A DNA stretch of 64,000 nt, taken from assembly GCF_013423955.1 (NCBI RefSeq), contig NZ_JACCKX010000001.1, positions 2,604,001 through 2,668,000 of the forward strand. The letters run 5' to 3'. The first letter of the stretch is position 1. Each line of letters starts with the position of its first letter. Below are positions 42,013 through 52,591 of this stretch, piece by piece. The position numbers were made by a program, and so were the translations under genes. The notes beneath the pieces were generated by a model that worked only from the letters and a program-made list of their open reading frames with translations, was not told where the DNA came from and made no database searches. The DNA is from Ottowia beijingensis (lineage in GTDB: Bacteria > Pseudomonadota > Gammaproteobacteria > Burkholderiales > Burkholderiaceae_C).

Positions 42013-43199
42013 TTACACGCCGGCGGCCGCCTTCAGTGCAGCAGCTTTGTCGGTCTTTTCCCAGCTGAACTCCGGCTCGTCACGCCCGAAGTGGCCGTAG
42101 GCGGCGGTCTTCTGGTAGATGGGGCGCAGCAGATCCAGCATCTGGATGATGCCCTTAGGGCGCAGGTCAAAGTGTTCGCGCACCAGCTTGGCGATCTGCT
42201 CGTCGGCAAGCTTGCCCGTGCCTTCGGTGTAGACGGTGATGTTCATCGGCTCGGCCACGCCGATGGCGTAGGCCAGCTGGATCTGGCACTGGCGCGCCAG
42301 GCCGGCGGCGACCACGTTCTTGGCCACGTAGCGCGCGGCGTAGGCGGCGCTGCGGTCCACCTTGGTCGGGTCCTTGCCGCTGAAGGCGCCGCCGCCGTGC
42401 GGGCAGGCGCCGCCGTAGGTGTCGACGATGATCTTGCGGCCCGTCAGGCCGCAATCACCCTGCGGGCCGCCGACGACGAAGCGGCCGGTGGGGTTGATCA
42501 GGTACTTGGTGTCCTGCAGCCACTCCTTCGGCAGCACGGGCTTGATGATTTCATCGATGACGGCTTCGGTGAAGCTGGCCTTCATCTTCGTCTGCGTCTC
42601 GCTTTGGTCGGGGCTGTGCTGGGTGGAGAGCACCACGGTGTCGATGCTGTGCGGCTTGCCGTCGACGTAGCGCATCGTCACTTGGCTCTTGGCGTCGGGG
42701 CGCAGGAAGGGCAGCTTCCGCTCTTGCGCAACTGCGCCTGGCGCTCGACCAGGCGGTGCGCGTAATAGATGGGCGCCGGCATCAGCGTGTCGGTCTCGTC
42801 GCAGGCGTAGCCGAACATCAGGCCCTGATCGCCGGCGCCGGTGTTCAGGTGATCGTCTGACGCATGATCCACGCCCTGGGCGATGTCGTTGCTCTGCTTG
42901 TCGTAGCAAACCATGACGGCGCAGCCCTTGTAGTCGATGCCGTACTCGGTGTTGTCGTAGCCGATCTTCTTCAGCGTGTCGCGCGCCACCTGGATGTAGT
43001 CGACCGTGGCGTTGGCGCTGATTTCGCCCGCCAGCACCACCAGGCCGGTGTTGGTCAGCGTCTCGGCGGCCACGCGGGCGCGCGGGTCCTGCGCCAGGAT
43101 GGCGTCGAGGATGGCGTCGGAAATCTGGTCCGCCACCTTGTCGGGGTGGCCTTCGGAAACGGATTCAGAGGTGAAGAGAAAGCTGTTCGCCAGTTCCAT
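42013..43199 (-). CDS. metK: S-adenosylmethionine synthetase
   Basis: Makes SAM from methionine and ATP. About 395 aa after repair. ATG 43199 gives [20 protein letters not shown] (ATP site His). Further motifs: [52 protein letters not shown]. One base is missing near 42715 in AGCGGAAGC (restored [10 protein letters not shown]). An essential gene, so a read error. It supplies SAM used by the many methyltransferases nearby. Divergent from an acyltransferase gene. Confidence 0.97.
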
Positions 43200-43336
43200 T
43201 GAATAAACTCCTTGGGTTTGAACAATCGCGTTGCCAAACTTCTTGGGGAGCACTGGCGAACGCTTTAGCAGCATTTTTACGTCGCCCTGCAAGTAGTTCC
43301 GTAACTCGGCGACCCGCGCATTTTAACCAACCCGTC
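43200..43336 (-). promoter_or_regulatory. metK 5' leader and divergent promoter region
   Basis: On the minus strand a TTAAAATG -10-like box (43318-43325) precedes a structured leader of about 110 nt. It has a stem GTCGCC/GGGCGAC (+ strand 43281-43286 with 43308-43313) and an AAGGAG site just before metK. No SAM riboswitch class is recognisable to me. Confidence 0.4.
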
Positions 43337-44169
43337 ATGCTTGCCCTGTACCGCTTTGCATCGCGCTGGCCGCTGGGGCTGCTGCATGCGCTGGGCGCGG
43401 CGCTGGGCTGGCTGAGCTGGGCGGCATCGCCCACCTACCGCCGCCGCATCACCGAACACGCGCGCGGGGCCGGCTACCGCTTTGACGAGGTGCGCGCCAG
43501 CGTGGCCCACGCCGGCCGCATGGCGCTGGAGACGCCGCGCCTGTGGTTCGGCGCGCCGGTACCGGTGGAGTGGCGCGGCGCCGAGCATCTGGACCAAGCC
43601 TACGCCGCGCGCCGCGGCATCGTCTTCATGACGGCACACCTCGGCTGCTTCGAGATCGTGCCCCAGGCCGCGTCGGCGCGGCACCACGCCGAATACGGAC
43701 CGGTCACCGTGCTGTACCGCCCCGCGCGCCAGGCCGCGCTGGCCGAGGTGGTGGCCATGGCGCGCCGCCGCGAAGGGCTCGGACGGCACCCACCACGCTG
43801 GCCGGCGTGCGCCAGATGATCAAGGCGCTGCGCGCCGGCCGCGCCGTGGGCGTGCTGCCCGACCAGGTGCCGCCCGACGGGCTGGGCGTGTGGTCGCCGT
43901 TCTTCGACCGCCCCGCCTACACCATGACGCTGGCCGCGCGCCTGATCCAGCAGACCGGCGCCACGCCGCTGCTGGGCTGGGGCGAGCGGTTGCCGCGCGC
44001 GCAGGGCTTTCGCGTGCACATCCTGCCGTTTCCGGAGCCGCTCAGCGCCGATCTCGACACCGCCGTGGCGCAGATCAACCGCGCCATGGAGGGGCTGATC
44101 CGCCAGCGGCCCGATCAATACCTGTGGGGCTACGGCCGCTACAAGACGCCGAGAGCCCTGACCCCATGA
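43337..44169 (+). CDS. Lysophospholipid/lipid A acyltransferase (LpxL/HtrB family), copy 1
   Basis: About 277 aa. A short hydrophobic N-terminus (MLALYRFASRWPLGLLHALG) is followed by the acyltransferase motif TAHLGCFE (HX4E) and VLPDQVPPDGLGVWSPFF, and it ends with the family's YLWGYGRYKTP. The enzyme adds secondary acyl chains to lipid A or related lipid. One base is missing near 43788 (GGCTCGGACGGC). Start ATG 43337. Its stop overlaps the next start (ATGA). Confidence 0.88.
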
Positions 44170-45028
44170 CCCATCACGGCATTCTGTTCATGCGCGCGCT
44201 GGCGCCCTGCCGCTGGGGGTGGTGCGTGCGCTCGGCAACGCGCTGGGGCGCTTGCTGTTCGTGGCCGCGCGGCCGCGCCGGCGCATTGCGCTGACCAACC
44301 TGCGCCTGTGCTTTCCGCACTGGACCGAGGCCGAGCGCGTGGCCCTGGCGCGGCGCAACTTCGTTTATTTCACGCAGGCGTTCCTCGATCGATCCTGGCT
44401 GTGGCACGGCGACCCGGCCGTGGTGCGCCAGCGCCTGCGCATCACCGGCGCGGTGGACGACCTGACGCGCGAGGGTGCGGTGGTGATGTTCGCGCCGCAC
44501 TTCTACGGCATGGACGCGGGCGGCAGCGCCGTGATGCAGCAGATCGACCGGCCGGCCTGCACCATTTATTCGACCCAGCCCAACGCCGCGCTGGACGAAT
44601 GGATGCAGCGCGGCCGCCAGCGCTTTGGCGATGCCACGCTGCTGTCGCGCACCGAAGGCGTCAAACCCATCGTGCGCGCGCTGCGCGAGGGCAAGATGCT
44701 GTACCTGCTGCCCGACATGGACCTGGGCCCGCACGAATCGGTGTTCGTGCCGTTCTACGGCGTGCCGACGGCAACGGTGCCCTCGCTGTCGCGCTTTGCC
44801 AGGCTGGGCCACGCGCGCGTGGTGCCGGTCATCACGCGGCTGACCGACTTCGGTTACGAAGTGAAGGTGCACCCGGCCTGGCCCGACTACCCCACGGCCG
44901 ACGCCACGGCCGATGCGGCGCTGATGAACCGGCACCTGCAGGACTACATCGACGAGATGCCCGAGCAGTACTACTGGGTGCACAAGCGCTTCAAGACGCG
45001 GCCGCCGGGCGAGCCGTCGCTTTATTGA
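44166..45028 (+). CDS. Lipid A/lysophospholipid acyltransferase (LpxL/HtrB family), copy 2
   Basis: About 287 aa. RRRIALTNLRLCFPHWTEAE, MFAPHFYGMDAGG with HX4D, YLLPDMDLGPHESVFVPFYG, and EQYYWVHKRFKTRPPGE mark the LpxL family; HKRFKTRP is the best conserved end motif. One base is missing near 44205 in the start region (GCGCCCTGCCGC), which would give LAPLPLGVVRALG. Together the pair forms a two-gene operon whose metK-neighbour order is common in Burkholderiales; dapF, often next, is absent. Confidence 0.9.
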
Positions 45029-45031
45029 CGT

Positions 45032-46597
45032 TCATTCCGAGGACGGCAGGGCCGACGACCAGGCGGCCCAGTCGACCGGCGCGCGCGTGTCGATCCGCAG
45101 CGCGTGGCTGGCTTCCTCATCGGTCAGCGCATCGCGGTGCGCAAGCTGGCCTTGCAGCACCGCCACATCGGCCTCGGATGCATCGGTGCCCGCCGCGTGG
45201 CGCTGGCGCACGCGTTCGCGCAGCACGGCTTCGGGCGCATCGAAGGCCAGGATGCGCCAGGGCACGCCCAGCGATTCGGCCAGCGCGATGAAGGGTGCGC
45301 GCCGCTCCCGGCGGATGAAGGTGGCGTCGACCAGCACCGGCTGGCCGGCCTGCAGCGCATCGCGCGTCACCTGCAGCAGGCGGGCGAACACGCGGTCGCT
45401 GGTGGCCTCGCTGTAGATGCCGCCGGGCACATGGGCGCTGCTGGCCTCGGGCGCCAGACCGAACAGGCGCTTGCGCTCCACGTCGGCGCGCACGCGCACC
45501 AGGCCGCGCTGCTCGATCAGCGGCTGCGTCTGGCTGCTCTTGCCCGAGCCGCTGACGCCCATGGTGAGCGCCAGCCACGGCTGGCGCGGTGCGGCCAGCT
45601 GGGCGGCCAGTTGCACGTAGCGGTCAGCCTCCTGCCGCGCTGGCTGGCGTTGCGTATCGTCGTCGCACTGGCCGGCGCGCAGGGCGGCCACTTTGGCGCG
45701 CACCAGGGCGCGGTACACGGCGTCGTAGGGCAGGCGGGGCAGGGCGCCGTAGTCGCCGGTGCGCTCCAGCCAGGCGTTCAGAAAACGCCAGGCCAGCGCC
45801 GGCTGGCCATGGGCGTGCAGGTCCATGAACAGGAAGGCGATGTCGCAGGCCACGTCGATCCAGCGCAGGCGCGGGTTGAACTCGATGGCGTCGAACAGGC
45901 GCGCACGGCCCTCCAGCCACAGCAGGTTGCCCAGGTGCAGGTCGCCATGGCCTTCGCGCACCCGGCCTTCGGCGCGGCGGGTGGCCATCAGCGGCGCCAG
46001 GTGGGCGCTTTCGGCCTGCATCCATTGCTGCAATTGTTCTAGCTGCTGGCGCTTGACTGGCGGCGGTTCGAGGTCGAAAAGAGGCTTGAAATTGTCCTCG
46101 GCCAGTCGGGCCAGGTCGCCGGCATCGCCGTACGGGCTGTCGGCCGGCGCCACGGCCGCCTGCGCCTGAAAGCCGGCGATCTCGCGCGCCAGCGCATCGA
46201 TGTGGGCTGGCTGCAGCTCGCCACGGGCGGCGCGCTCGGCCAGCAGCGCACCGGCCGGAAAGCGGCGCATGTGCACCGCCCAGTCGATGGCCTGCGCCGC
46301 GTCGCCGCCCAGGCGCGGCGCCGCGGGCGTGCCGGTGATGGGCAGCACGCCCAGGTAGATGTCGGGTGCGGTGCGGCGGTTGATGCGCAGCTCTTCGGCG
46401 CAGGCGGTGCGGCGCTGCGCCAGCGTGCCGAAGTCGAGGAAGTCGAGCGTGAGCGGCTTCTTCAGCTTGTACGCGTGCTCGCCCGACAGCAGCAGCCAGG
46501 AGATGTGGGTTTCGATGCGCTCGGTGTCGGGCCCGAGCACGCGGCACAGGCCGTCGATCAGCGCTGCGTGGGGCTGCACGGCCGGCGCGTGCGTCAC
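45032..46597 (-). CDS. Fused aminoglycoside-phosphotransferase-like and P-loop kinase protein
   Basis: 521 aa from GTG 46597, whose codon overlaps the argE stop (four-base overlap). The N-terminal domain (about 1-335) looks like the AAA/APH fold: HAYKLKKPLTLDFLDFGTLA, the catalytic HGDLHLGNLLW and FDAIEFNPRLRWIDVACDIA (metal Asp). The C-terminal domain (about 355-521) is a P-loop kinase: TMGVSGSGKSSQTQPL (Walker A), VRVRADVERKRLFGL. This is the bifunctional aminoglycoside phosphotransferase/ATP-binding protein family; substrates are not known. No resistance role can be inferred. Confidence 0.88.
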   Translation of the reverse strand: MTHAPAVQPHAALIDGLCRVLGPDTERIETHISWLLLSGEHAYKLKKPLTLDFLDFGTLAQRRTACAEELRINRRTAPDIYLGVLPITGTPAAPRLGGDAAQAIDWAVHMRRFPAGALLAERAARGELQPAHIDALAREIAGFQAQAAVAPADSPYGDAGDLARLAEDNFKPLFDLEPPPVKRQQLEQLQQWMQAESAHLAPLMATRRAEGRVREGHGDLHLGNLLWLEGRARLFDAIEFNPRLRWIDVACDIAFLFMDLHAHGQPALAWRFLNAWLERTGDYGALPRLPYDAVYRALVRAKVAALRAGQCDDDTQRQPARQEADRYVQLAAQLAAPRQPWLALTMGVSGSGKSSQTQPLIEQRGLVRVRADVERKRLFGLAPEASSAHVPGGIYSEATSDRVFARLLQVTRDALQAGQPVLVDATFIRRERRAPFIALAESLGVPWRILAFDAPEAVLRERVRQRHAAGTDASEADVAVLQGQLAHRDALTDEEASHALRIDTRAPVDWAAWSSALPSSE

Positions 46598-47745
46598 AGC
46601 GTGGCCGCCAGCTGGCGCAGGAACTGCTCGCACTGCCGCAGCTGGTCGATCTCGACGAACTCGTCGGCCTTGTGCGCCTGCTCGATGTTGCCCGGCCCGC
46701 ACACCACGGTGGGAATGCCCGCGCCCTGGAACAGTCCCGCCTCGGTGCCATAGGCCACCTTGCGCACGTCGCGGTCCTGTGTCAGCGCGCGCACAAGCTG
46801 CGTGATGGCGGCCTGTTCGCTGGCCTCCAGACCCGGCGCGGCGGCCAACTTGTCGATCTCGACGCGTGCTTCGGGAAATTCGCGCTGCATGCGCGGCAGC
46901 AGTTCGTCCTGCACGTAGCGCTGGATGCGGGCCTGCACGTCCTGCGGCGGCACGCCGGACAGGTTGCGGAATTCGTAGACGAACTCGCAGGCATCGGCAA
47001 TCGTGTTCATGGCGATGCCGCCCGAGATCTGGTTGGTGGTGATGGTGGTGTAGGGCACGTCGTAGAAGGCGTCGAACGGCCCTTCGGCGCGCCACAGCTC
47101 GGCCAGGTCGCGGATATGGCAGATCAGCCGCGCCGCGTGCTCGATGGCGTTGCAGCCGCGCGGCGTGAGCGACGAATGCGCCGCCTTGCCGTGCACGCGG
47201 CAGCGGTAGGCGTTCAGGCCCTTGTGCGCCACCACCGGCTTCATCGACGTCGGCTCGCCCACCACACAGCCGTCGATGCGGATGCCGCGCTGCTGCAGCT
47301 CGGCCAGCATGAAGGGCGCGCCGAGGCACGACACTTCCTCGTCGTACGACAGCGCCAGATGCAGCGGCTGGCTGCGCGGCAGCGCCAGAAACTCGGGCAC
47401 CAGCGCCAGGCTGGCGGCGATGAAACCCTTCATGTCGCAGGCGCCGCGCGCATACAGCTTGCCGTCCTGCTCGGTCAGCTTGAAGGGGTCGGTGGCCCAG
47501 TCCTGCCCGTCCACCGGCACCACGTCGGTGTGGCCCGACAGGGCGATGCCGCCCTGGGTGGCGCCGTCCTGCGCCGGCAGGGTGCAGAACAGGTTGGCCT
47601 TGGTGCCCTCGGCGTTCAGGTTCAGCCACGGATCGAGCCCGTGGCGCTTCAGCGCGTCGCGCACGGTCTCGATCAGGCCAAGGTTGCTGTGGCGGCTGAC
47701 GGTGTCGATGGCCGTCAGGCGGTCGAGCCAGGCGAGGGTGTTCAT
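46594..47745 (-). CDS. argE: Acetylornithine deacetylase
   Basis: 383 aa, intact. M20 metallopeptidase fold that removes acetate from N-acetylornithine in arginine synthesis. Zinc and catalytic motifs: GHTDVVPVDGQDW, RGACDMKGFIA (bridging Asp), SYDEEVSCLGA (general base and ligand Glu), and GPGNIEQAHKADEFV with the last His. Start ATG 47745. A minority of ArgE-like M20 proteins act on other acyl amino acids, so the exact substrate is likely but not certain. Overlaps the following kinase gene. Confidence 0.93.
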   Translation of the reverse strand: MNTLAWLDRLTAIDTVSRHSNLGLIETVRDALKRHGLDPWLNLNAEGTKANLFCTLPAQDGATQGGIALSGHTDVVPVDGQDWATDPFKLTEQDGKLYARGACDMKGFIAASLALVPEFLALPRSQPLHLALSYDEEVSCLGAPFMLAELQQRGIRIDGCVVGEPTSMKPVVAHKGLNAYRCRVHGKAAHSSLTPRGCNAIEHAARLICHIRDLAELWRAEGPFDAFYDVPYTTITTNQISGGIAMNTIADACEFVYEFRNLSGVPPQDVQARIQRYVQDELLPRMQREFPEARVEIDKLAAAPGLEASEQAAITQLVRALTQDRDVRKVAYGTEAGLFQGAGIPTVVCGPGNIEQAHKADEFVEIDQLRQCEQFLRQLAATL

Positions 47746-47855
47746 GAATCGATCGGGCAGGCGGTGGTCAGGCGGCCAGTGTAGGACGAAGCCGACAGTT
47801 GGGCCCGCTGCAAGGGCTGCGCCGCCCGGCGGGGAAAGCCACGGAACCCGGCCGC

Positions 47856-47883
47856 TTGAATATGCTCCAATCGCGCGTACTTA
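47856..47883 (+). promoter_or_regulatory. Putative sigma-70 promoter of htpX
   Basis: TTGAAT (47856-47861), 16 bp, TACTTA (47878-47883), about 50 bp before the htpX start. CTTGAA also resembles a heat-shock sigma-32 -35 box, but no CCCCAT-type -10 follows. Confidence 0.45.
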
Positions 47884-47933
47884 ATCATGGCCCGGCCGCG
47901 CCGGGTGCCTGCAAGAACTTTCCGAGGGAATCG

Positions 47934-48803
47934 ATGAAACGTATCCTGTTGTTCGTCATGACCAACATCGCCGTGATGGTGGTGGTCGGCATCGTCACCA
48001 GCCTGCTGGGCGTGGGGCGCTACACCGGCACCAACACCGGGCAGCTGATGATCTTCTCGCTGGTGGTCGGCTTCTCCGGCGCCATCATCTCGCTGCTGAT
48101 GAGCAAGTCCATGGCCAAGATGAGCATGGGCGTGAAGATCATCAACCAGCCCGCCAATGCCGACGAGGCCTGGATCGTCGACACCGTGCGCAAGTTCGCC
48201 GACAAGTCCGGCATCGGCATGCCCGAGGTCGGCATCTACGAGGGCGAGCCCAATGCCTTCGCCACCGGGGCGTTCAAGAACTCGGCCCTGGTGGCCGTCT
48301 CCACCGGCCTGCTGCGCGGCATGACGCGCGAGGAGGTCGAGGCCGTCATCGGCCACGAGGTGGCGCACGTGGCCAACGGCGACATGGTGACCATGGCGCT
48401 GATCCAGGGCGTGATGAACACCTTCGTGGTGTTCGCCAGCCGCCTGATCGGCTCGCTGGTCGACGGCTTTCTGCGCCGCGGCAGTGACAGCAGCGGCCCC
48501 GGCATCGGCTACTACGCCACCACGATCGTGCTCGACATCCTGTTCGGCGTGCTGGCCGGCATCATCGTGGCCTGGTTCTCGCGCCAGCGCGAGTTCCGCG
48601 CCGACCGCGGCGCCGCCCAGCTGATGGGCCAGCCGCAGTCCATGATGAACGCCCTGGCGCGCCTGGGCGGCATGCACGCGCAAGGCCAGGAGATGCCCAA
48701 GAACATGGCCGCCATGGGCATCGCCGGCAGCATCGGCAAGCTGTTCTCCACACACCCGCCGATGGAAGAGCGCATCGCGGCGCTGAAGGCCTACCAGGGC
48801 TGA
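47934..48803 (+). CDS. htpX: Membrane zinc metalloprotease HtpX
   Basis: 289 aa, intact. Four membrane helices (two at 5-50, two at 150-210), zinc site [15 protein letters not shown], third ligand region [14 protein letters not shown], and C-terminal [14 protein letters not shown]. HtpX degrades damaged membrane proteins together with FtsH. Start ATG 47934 with GAGGGA upstream. Followed by a Family A repeat and a strong terminator. Confidence 0.96.
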   Translation: MKRILLFVMTNIAVMVVVGIVTSLLGVGRYTGTNTGQLMIFSLVVGFSGAIISLLMSKSMAKMSMGVKIINQPANADEAWIVDTVRKFADKSGIGMPEVGIYEGEPNAFATGAFKNSALVAVSTGLLRGMTREEVEAVIGHEVAHVANGDMVTMALIQGVMNTFVVFASRLIGSLVDGFLRRGSDSSGPGIGYYATTIVLDILFGVLAGIIVAWFSRQREFRADRGAAQLMGQPQSMMNALARLGGMHAQGQEMPKNMAAMGIAGSIGKLFSTHPPMEERIAALKAYQG

Positions 48804-48810
48804 TTGAGTG

Positions 48811-48890
48811 TCAAATCGGCCTCCGGCGCTTGCTGCATAAGAGCAAACAGCTATAAAAACCGTAGCATCCGCAAGGGGCTGCGGTTTTTT
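48811..48890 (+). terminator. Family A repeat and Rho-independent terminator after htpX
   Basis: 48811-48857: CGGCCTCCGGCGCTTGCTGC, ATAAGAGCAAACAGCTAT. 48858-48890: AACCGTAGC-loop-GCTGCGGTT followed by TTTT, a nine-bp stem. Confidence 0.85.
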
Positions 48891-48897
48891 CATGCCC

Positions 48898-48974
48898 TGT
48901 GGGAGCGGGCTTGCCCGCGATGCGGCGCTTGCCGTGGCGGATGCGCTGCCATCGCGGGCCAGCCAGCTCCCACA
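48898..48974. repeat. REPIN-like inverted repeat
   Basis: TGTGGGAGCGGGCTTGCCCG ... CATCGCGGGCCAGCCAGCTC, CCACA. Between convergent htpX and the FAD oxidoreductase. Confidence 0.85.
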
Positions 48975-48989
48975 AGAAAAGGAAAAGCG

Positions 48990-50725
48990 TCAGCCCTGCG
49001 CCGCGCCCAGCACGGCCAGCGCCACGGCCTCGCCCACGCGGATGCCGTCGATGCCCGCCGACAGAATGCCGCCCGCATAGCCCGCGCCTTCGCCGGCCGG
49101 GTACAGGCCGCGCACGTTCAGGCTTTGCAGGTCGTCGCCACGGCGGATGTTGAGCGGGCTGGAGGTGCGTGTTTCCACGCCCGTCAGCACCGCGTCCGGC
49201 ATGTCGTAGCCCCTGATCTTGCGGCCGAAGGCGGGCAGTGCCTCGCGCATGGCGGCGGTCACGAACGGCGGCAGCGCGGCGTGCAGGTCGGTCCAGTGCA
49301 CGCCGGGCTTGTACGAAGGCAGCACCTCGCCCGGCCCGCTGCTGGGCCGCTGCGCCAGAAAGTCGCCCACGCGCTGCGCCGGCGCGGCGTAGCGGCCGCC
49401 ACCCAGCTGGTAGGCCCCCACCTCCAGCTGGCGCTGCAGCACGATGCCTGCCAGCGGGTGCACCTGGCCTTCGGGCAGCGCTTCGACACCGAACGAATCG
49501 CCCAGCGCCTCGACGAAGGCCGCCGCGTCGCGTGGGTAATCGGCCGGGTCGATGCCCACCACCATGCCGGCGTTGGCGTTGCGCTCGTTGCGGCTGTACT
49601 GGCTCATGCCGTTGGTCACCACGCCGCCCGGCTCGCTGGCGGCGGCCACCACGGTGCCGCCGGGGCACATGCAGAAGCTGTACACGGTGCGGCCCGCGCC
49701 CTCGCCATGCTGCGCGTGGTGCACCAGCTTGTAGTCGGCCGCGCCCAGCAACGGATGGCCGGCGTGCTGGCCCCAGCGCGCGCGGTCGATCACGCCCTGC
49801 GGGTGCTCGATGCGCACGCCGATCGAGAACGGCTTGGCCACCATGTCCACGCCGTGGCGGTACAGCATGCTGAAGCTGTCGCGCGCGCTGTGGCCCAGCG
49901 CCAGCACCACGTGGCGTGCGGGCAGTTCCTCAACGTCGCCGGTCTCGAGGTTTTCGACCGCCAGCGCCCGAATGGCGGGCGCCGGCAGCTCCTGATCCAA
50001 TAGCACATCGACCACCCGACGCTGAAAGCGAATCTCGCCGCCGAGCGCCACGATCTGCTCGCGCAGGTTCTCCACCACCTTCACCAGCTTGAAGGTGCCG
50101 ACGTGGGGTGCGCGACGTAGAGGATTTCTTCCGGCGCGCCCGCGTCGACGAACTCCTGCATCACCTTGCGCCCCAGGTGGCGCGGGTCGCGCACCTGGCT
50201 GTAGAGCTTGCCGTCGCTGAACAACCCCGCGCCGCCCTCGCCGAACTGCACGTTGCTCTCGGGGTTCAGCGCGCGCTTGCGCCACAGCCCCCAGGTGTCC
50301 TGCGTGCGCTCGCGCACCGGCTTGCCGCGCTCCAGCACGATGGGCTTGAGCCCGATCTGCGCCAGCACCAGCGCGGCGAAGATGCCGCAGGGGCCAAAGC
50401 CGACCACCACCGGGCGCTCGCCGTTCCAGTCAGCGGGCGCGGTGACGGGCGGGCGCCACGCCATGTCGGGCGTGGGCTGCACGTGCGGGTCCTTGTCGAA
50501 GCGCGCCAGCAGCGCGGCTTCGCTGGCTGGGTCGGCCAGTTCGATATCGACGATGTAGACCGCCAGCAGTTCGGCCTTGCGCGCGTCGAAGCTGCGCTTG
50601 AACACCGTCAGCGTGGCGATGTCGGATTCAGGAATCGAGAGCTTGGCGGCCGCGGCGGCGCTCAGCGCGCTTTCAGGCGCTTCGGCCTGCGCCAGCGGCA
50701 GGCGGAGTTCGGAGAGGCGGATCAT
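48990..50725 (-). CDS. FAD-dependent oxidoreductase of the COG2509 type
   Basis: About 578 aa. An N-terminal RNA-binding-like region (1-90) precedes the FAD Rossmann motif PVVVGFGPCGIFAALVLAQ (about 105), GGAGLFSDGKLYSQ, VVLALGHSARDSFSML, and the C-terminal GLYPAGEGAGYAGGILSAG. These mark the long uncharacterised FAD-dependent dehydrogenases of COG2509. One base is missing near 50105 in the TGCGCGACG stretch; the two parts then join. Start ATG 50725. Substrate unknown. Confidence 0.88.
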
Positions 50726-50764
50726 GGCTTGTGTCGATCAAGCAAAAGGCATGATAACGAGCCA

Positions 50765-50902
50765 TGATTCGTCAAAAGAAACGATCGGAAGGAATATCCA
50801 CGCACTTCAAGCGTGAGGCGCTGATCATGGCTGCCTTGCCATGGGCGCTGGCGCTGATTGCCCTGCTCGCAGGACTGTTGGTGCCATGGCTCCTTTTTTG
50901 AC
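50765..50902 (+). CDS. Possible 45-aa single-span membrane protein
   Basis: ATG 50765 to TGA 50902. A basic N-terminus (MIRQKKRSEG, FKREA) is followed by a hydrophobic helix (PWALALIALLAGLLVPWLLF). The basic-then-hydrophobic pattern fits a small inner-membrane protein with the N-terminus inside. It is divergent from the FAD gene, 39 nt away, and no strong ribosome binding site is seen. I do not recognise a family. Confidence 0.45.
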
Positions 50903-51037
50903 CGGAGGCGCACTGGACGGCGATGGCGTCAGAACAAGGCATCATTTGCGACTGCCCGTCAGCAGGGTTACCGTGCAAATGATGTCCGGCACCTTGCGCA
51001 CGACACCCGCCTCAACGAGGCGCAGAGGGCTGACAGG
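50903..51037. other. Intergenic hairpin after cysK
   Basis: ATCATTTGC (50941-50949) and GCAAATGAT (50974-50982) form a long-loop hairpin downstream of cysK (minus strand); no clear T-run, so a terminator is only possible. Confidence 0.4.
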
Positions 51038-51955
<918 letters not shown>

Positions 51956-52042
51956 GCGTTGCTCCGGTGTTGCGGGATGGAAGGCATTCTGGCGCAAGGC
52001 TTCAACACGAACGCGCATATGGATATGCTGGGATAATTGACA

Positions 52043-52364
52043 GTGTGAAGCCCGCCAGACCGCCGCTGGTGCAAGTTGGGAAACCACGCACTGGAGGAAC
52101 GTCCGGACTGCACAGGGCAGCGCAGGAGCTAACGGCTCTCCACCGCGAGGTGAGGATCAGAGCAACAGAGACGAGCCGATTGAGTTCGGGTGAAACGGGC
52201 AATCTCTGCGCGCAGCAACACCAAGTAGGCCAGCGATGAGGCGGCCCGCTGAGCTGGCGGGTAGGTGGCACCGAGCCGGGTGGGCGACCCCGGCCCAGAT
52301 TGATGGCGGTCACGTTGAGGGCAACTTCAACGCACAGAATCCGGCGTATCGGCGGGCTTCACAC
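52043..52364 (+). ncRNA. rnpB: RNase P RNA (class A)
   Basis: 322 nt. The catalytic RNA that removes tRNA 5' leaders. Ends GTGTGAAGCCCGCC and GGCGGGCTTCACAC pair perfectly. Conserved core pieces: GGAGGAACGTCCGGACT, ACAGAGACGAG, GGGTGAAACGGGCAATCTC, and the GCTGAGCTGGCGGGTAGG region. A GATAAT -10 box (52032-52037) lies six nt before the 5' end, and TTTTTT follows the end (52365-52370), so the ends are well placed. Confidence 0.95.
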
Positions 52365-52392
52365 TTTTTTCGCGGGGTCGATGTTCATGCAT

Positions 52393-52551
52393 GAAATCGG
52401 CCTGCAGCGAACTTCTGGCGGGCGCAGACAGCTATATTAATAATAGCTTTGACGCGTCATGCCCGGCTCCAGGGGTAGGAGCGGCGGAAGCCGCGAAAGG
52501 GCCTGCCAGCTGCGCAGGGGACGTTGATTCGCGGCTTCCGCCGCTCCTGCA
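52393..52551. repeat. Family A repeat and variant REP doublet after rnpB
   Basis: 52393-52445: CGGCCTGCAGCGAACTTCTG, GCGGGCGCAGACAGCTAT. 52475-52551: GTAGGAGCGGCGGAAGCCGC ... GCGGCTTCCGCCGCTCCTGC, an inverted doublet with a different arm sequence (GCGGC/GCCGC) from the other REPIN copies. Confidence 0.75.
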
Positions 52552-52591
52552 CCGTATAGAGGTTGGTCCAGCGCGCTGACCGCCTGCGGCC

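Noticed and set aside
47851..47890. Sigma-32 heat-shock promoter for htpX.
   Set aside because: CTTGAA is present but no CCCCATNT-type -10 box follows at the right distance; a sigma-70 reading fits better.
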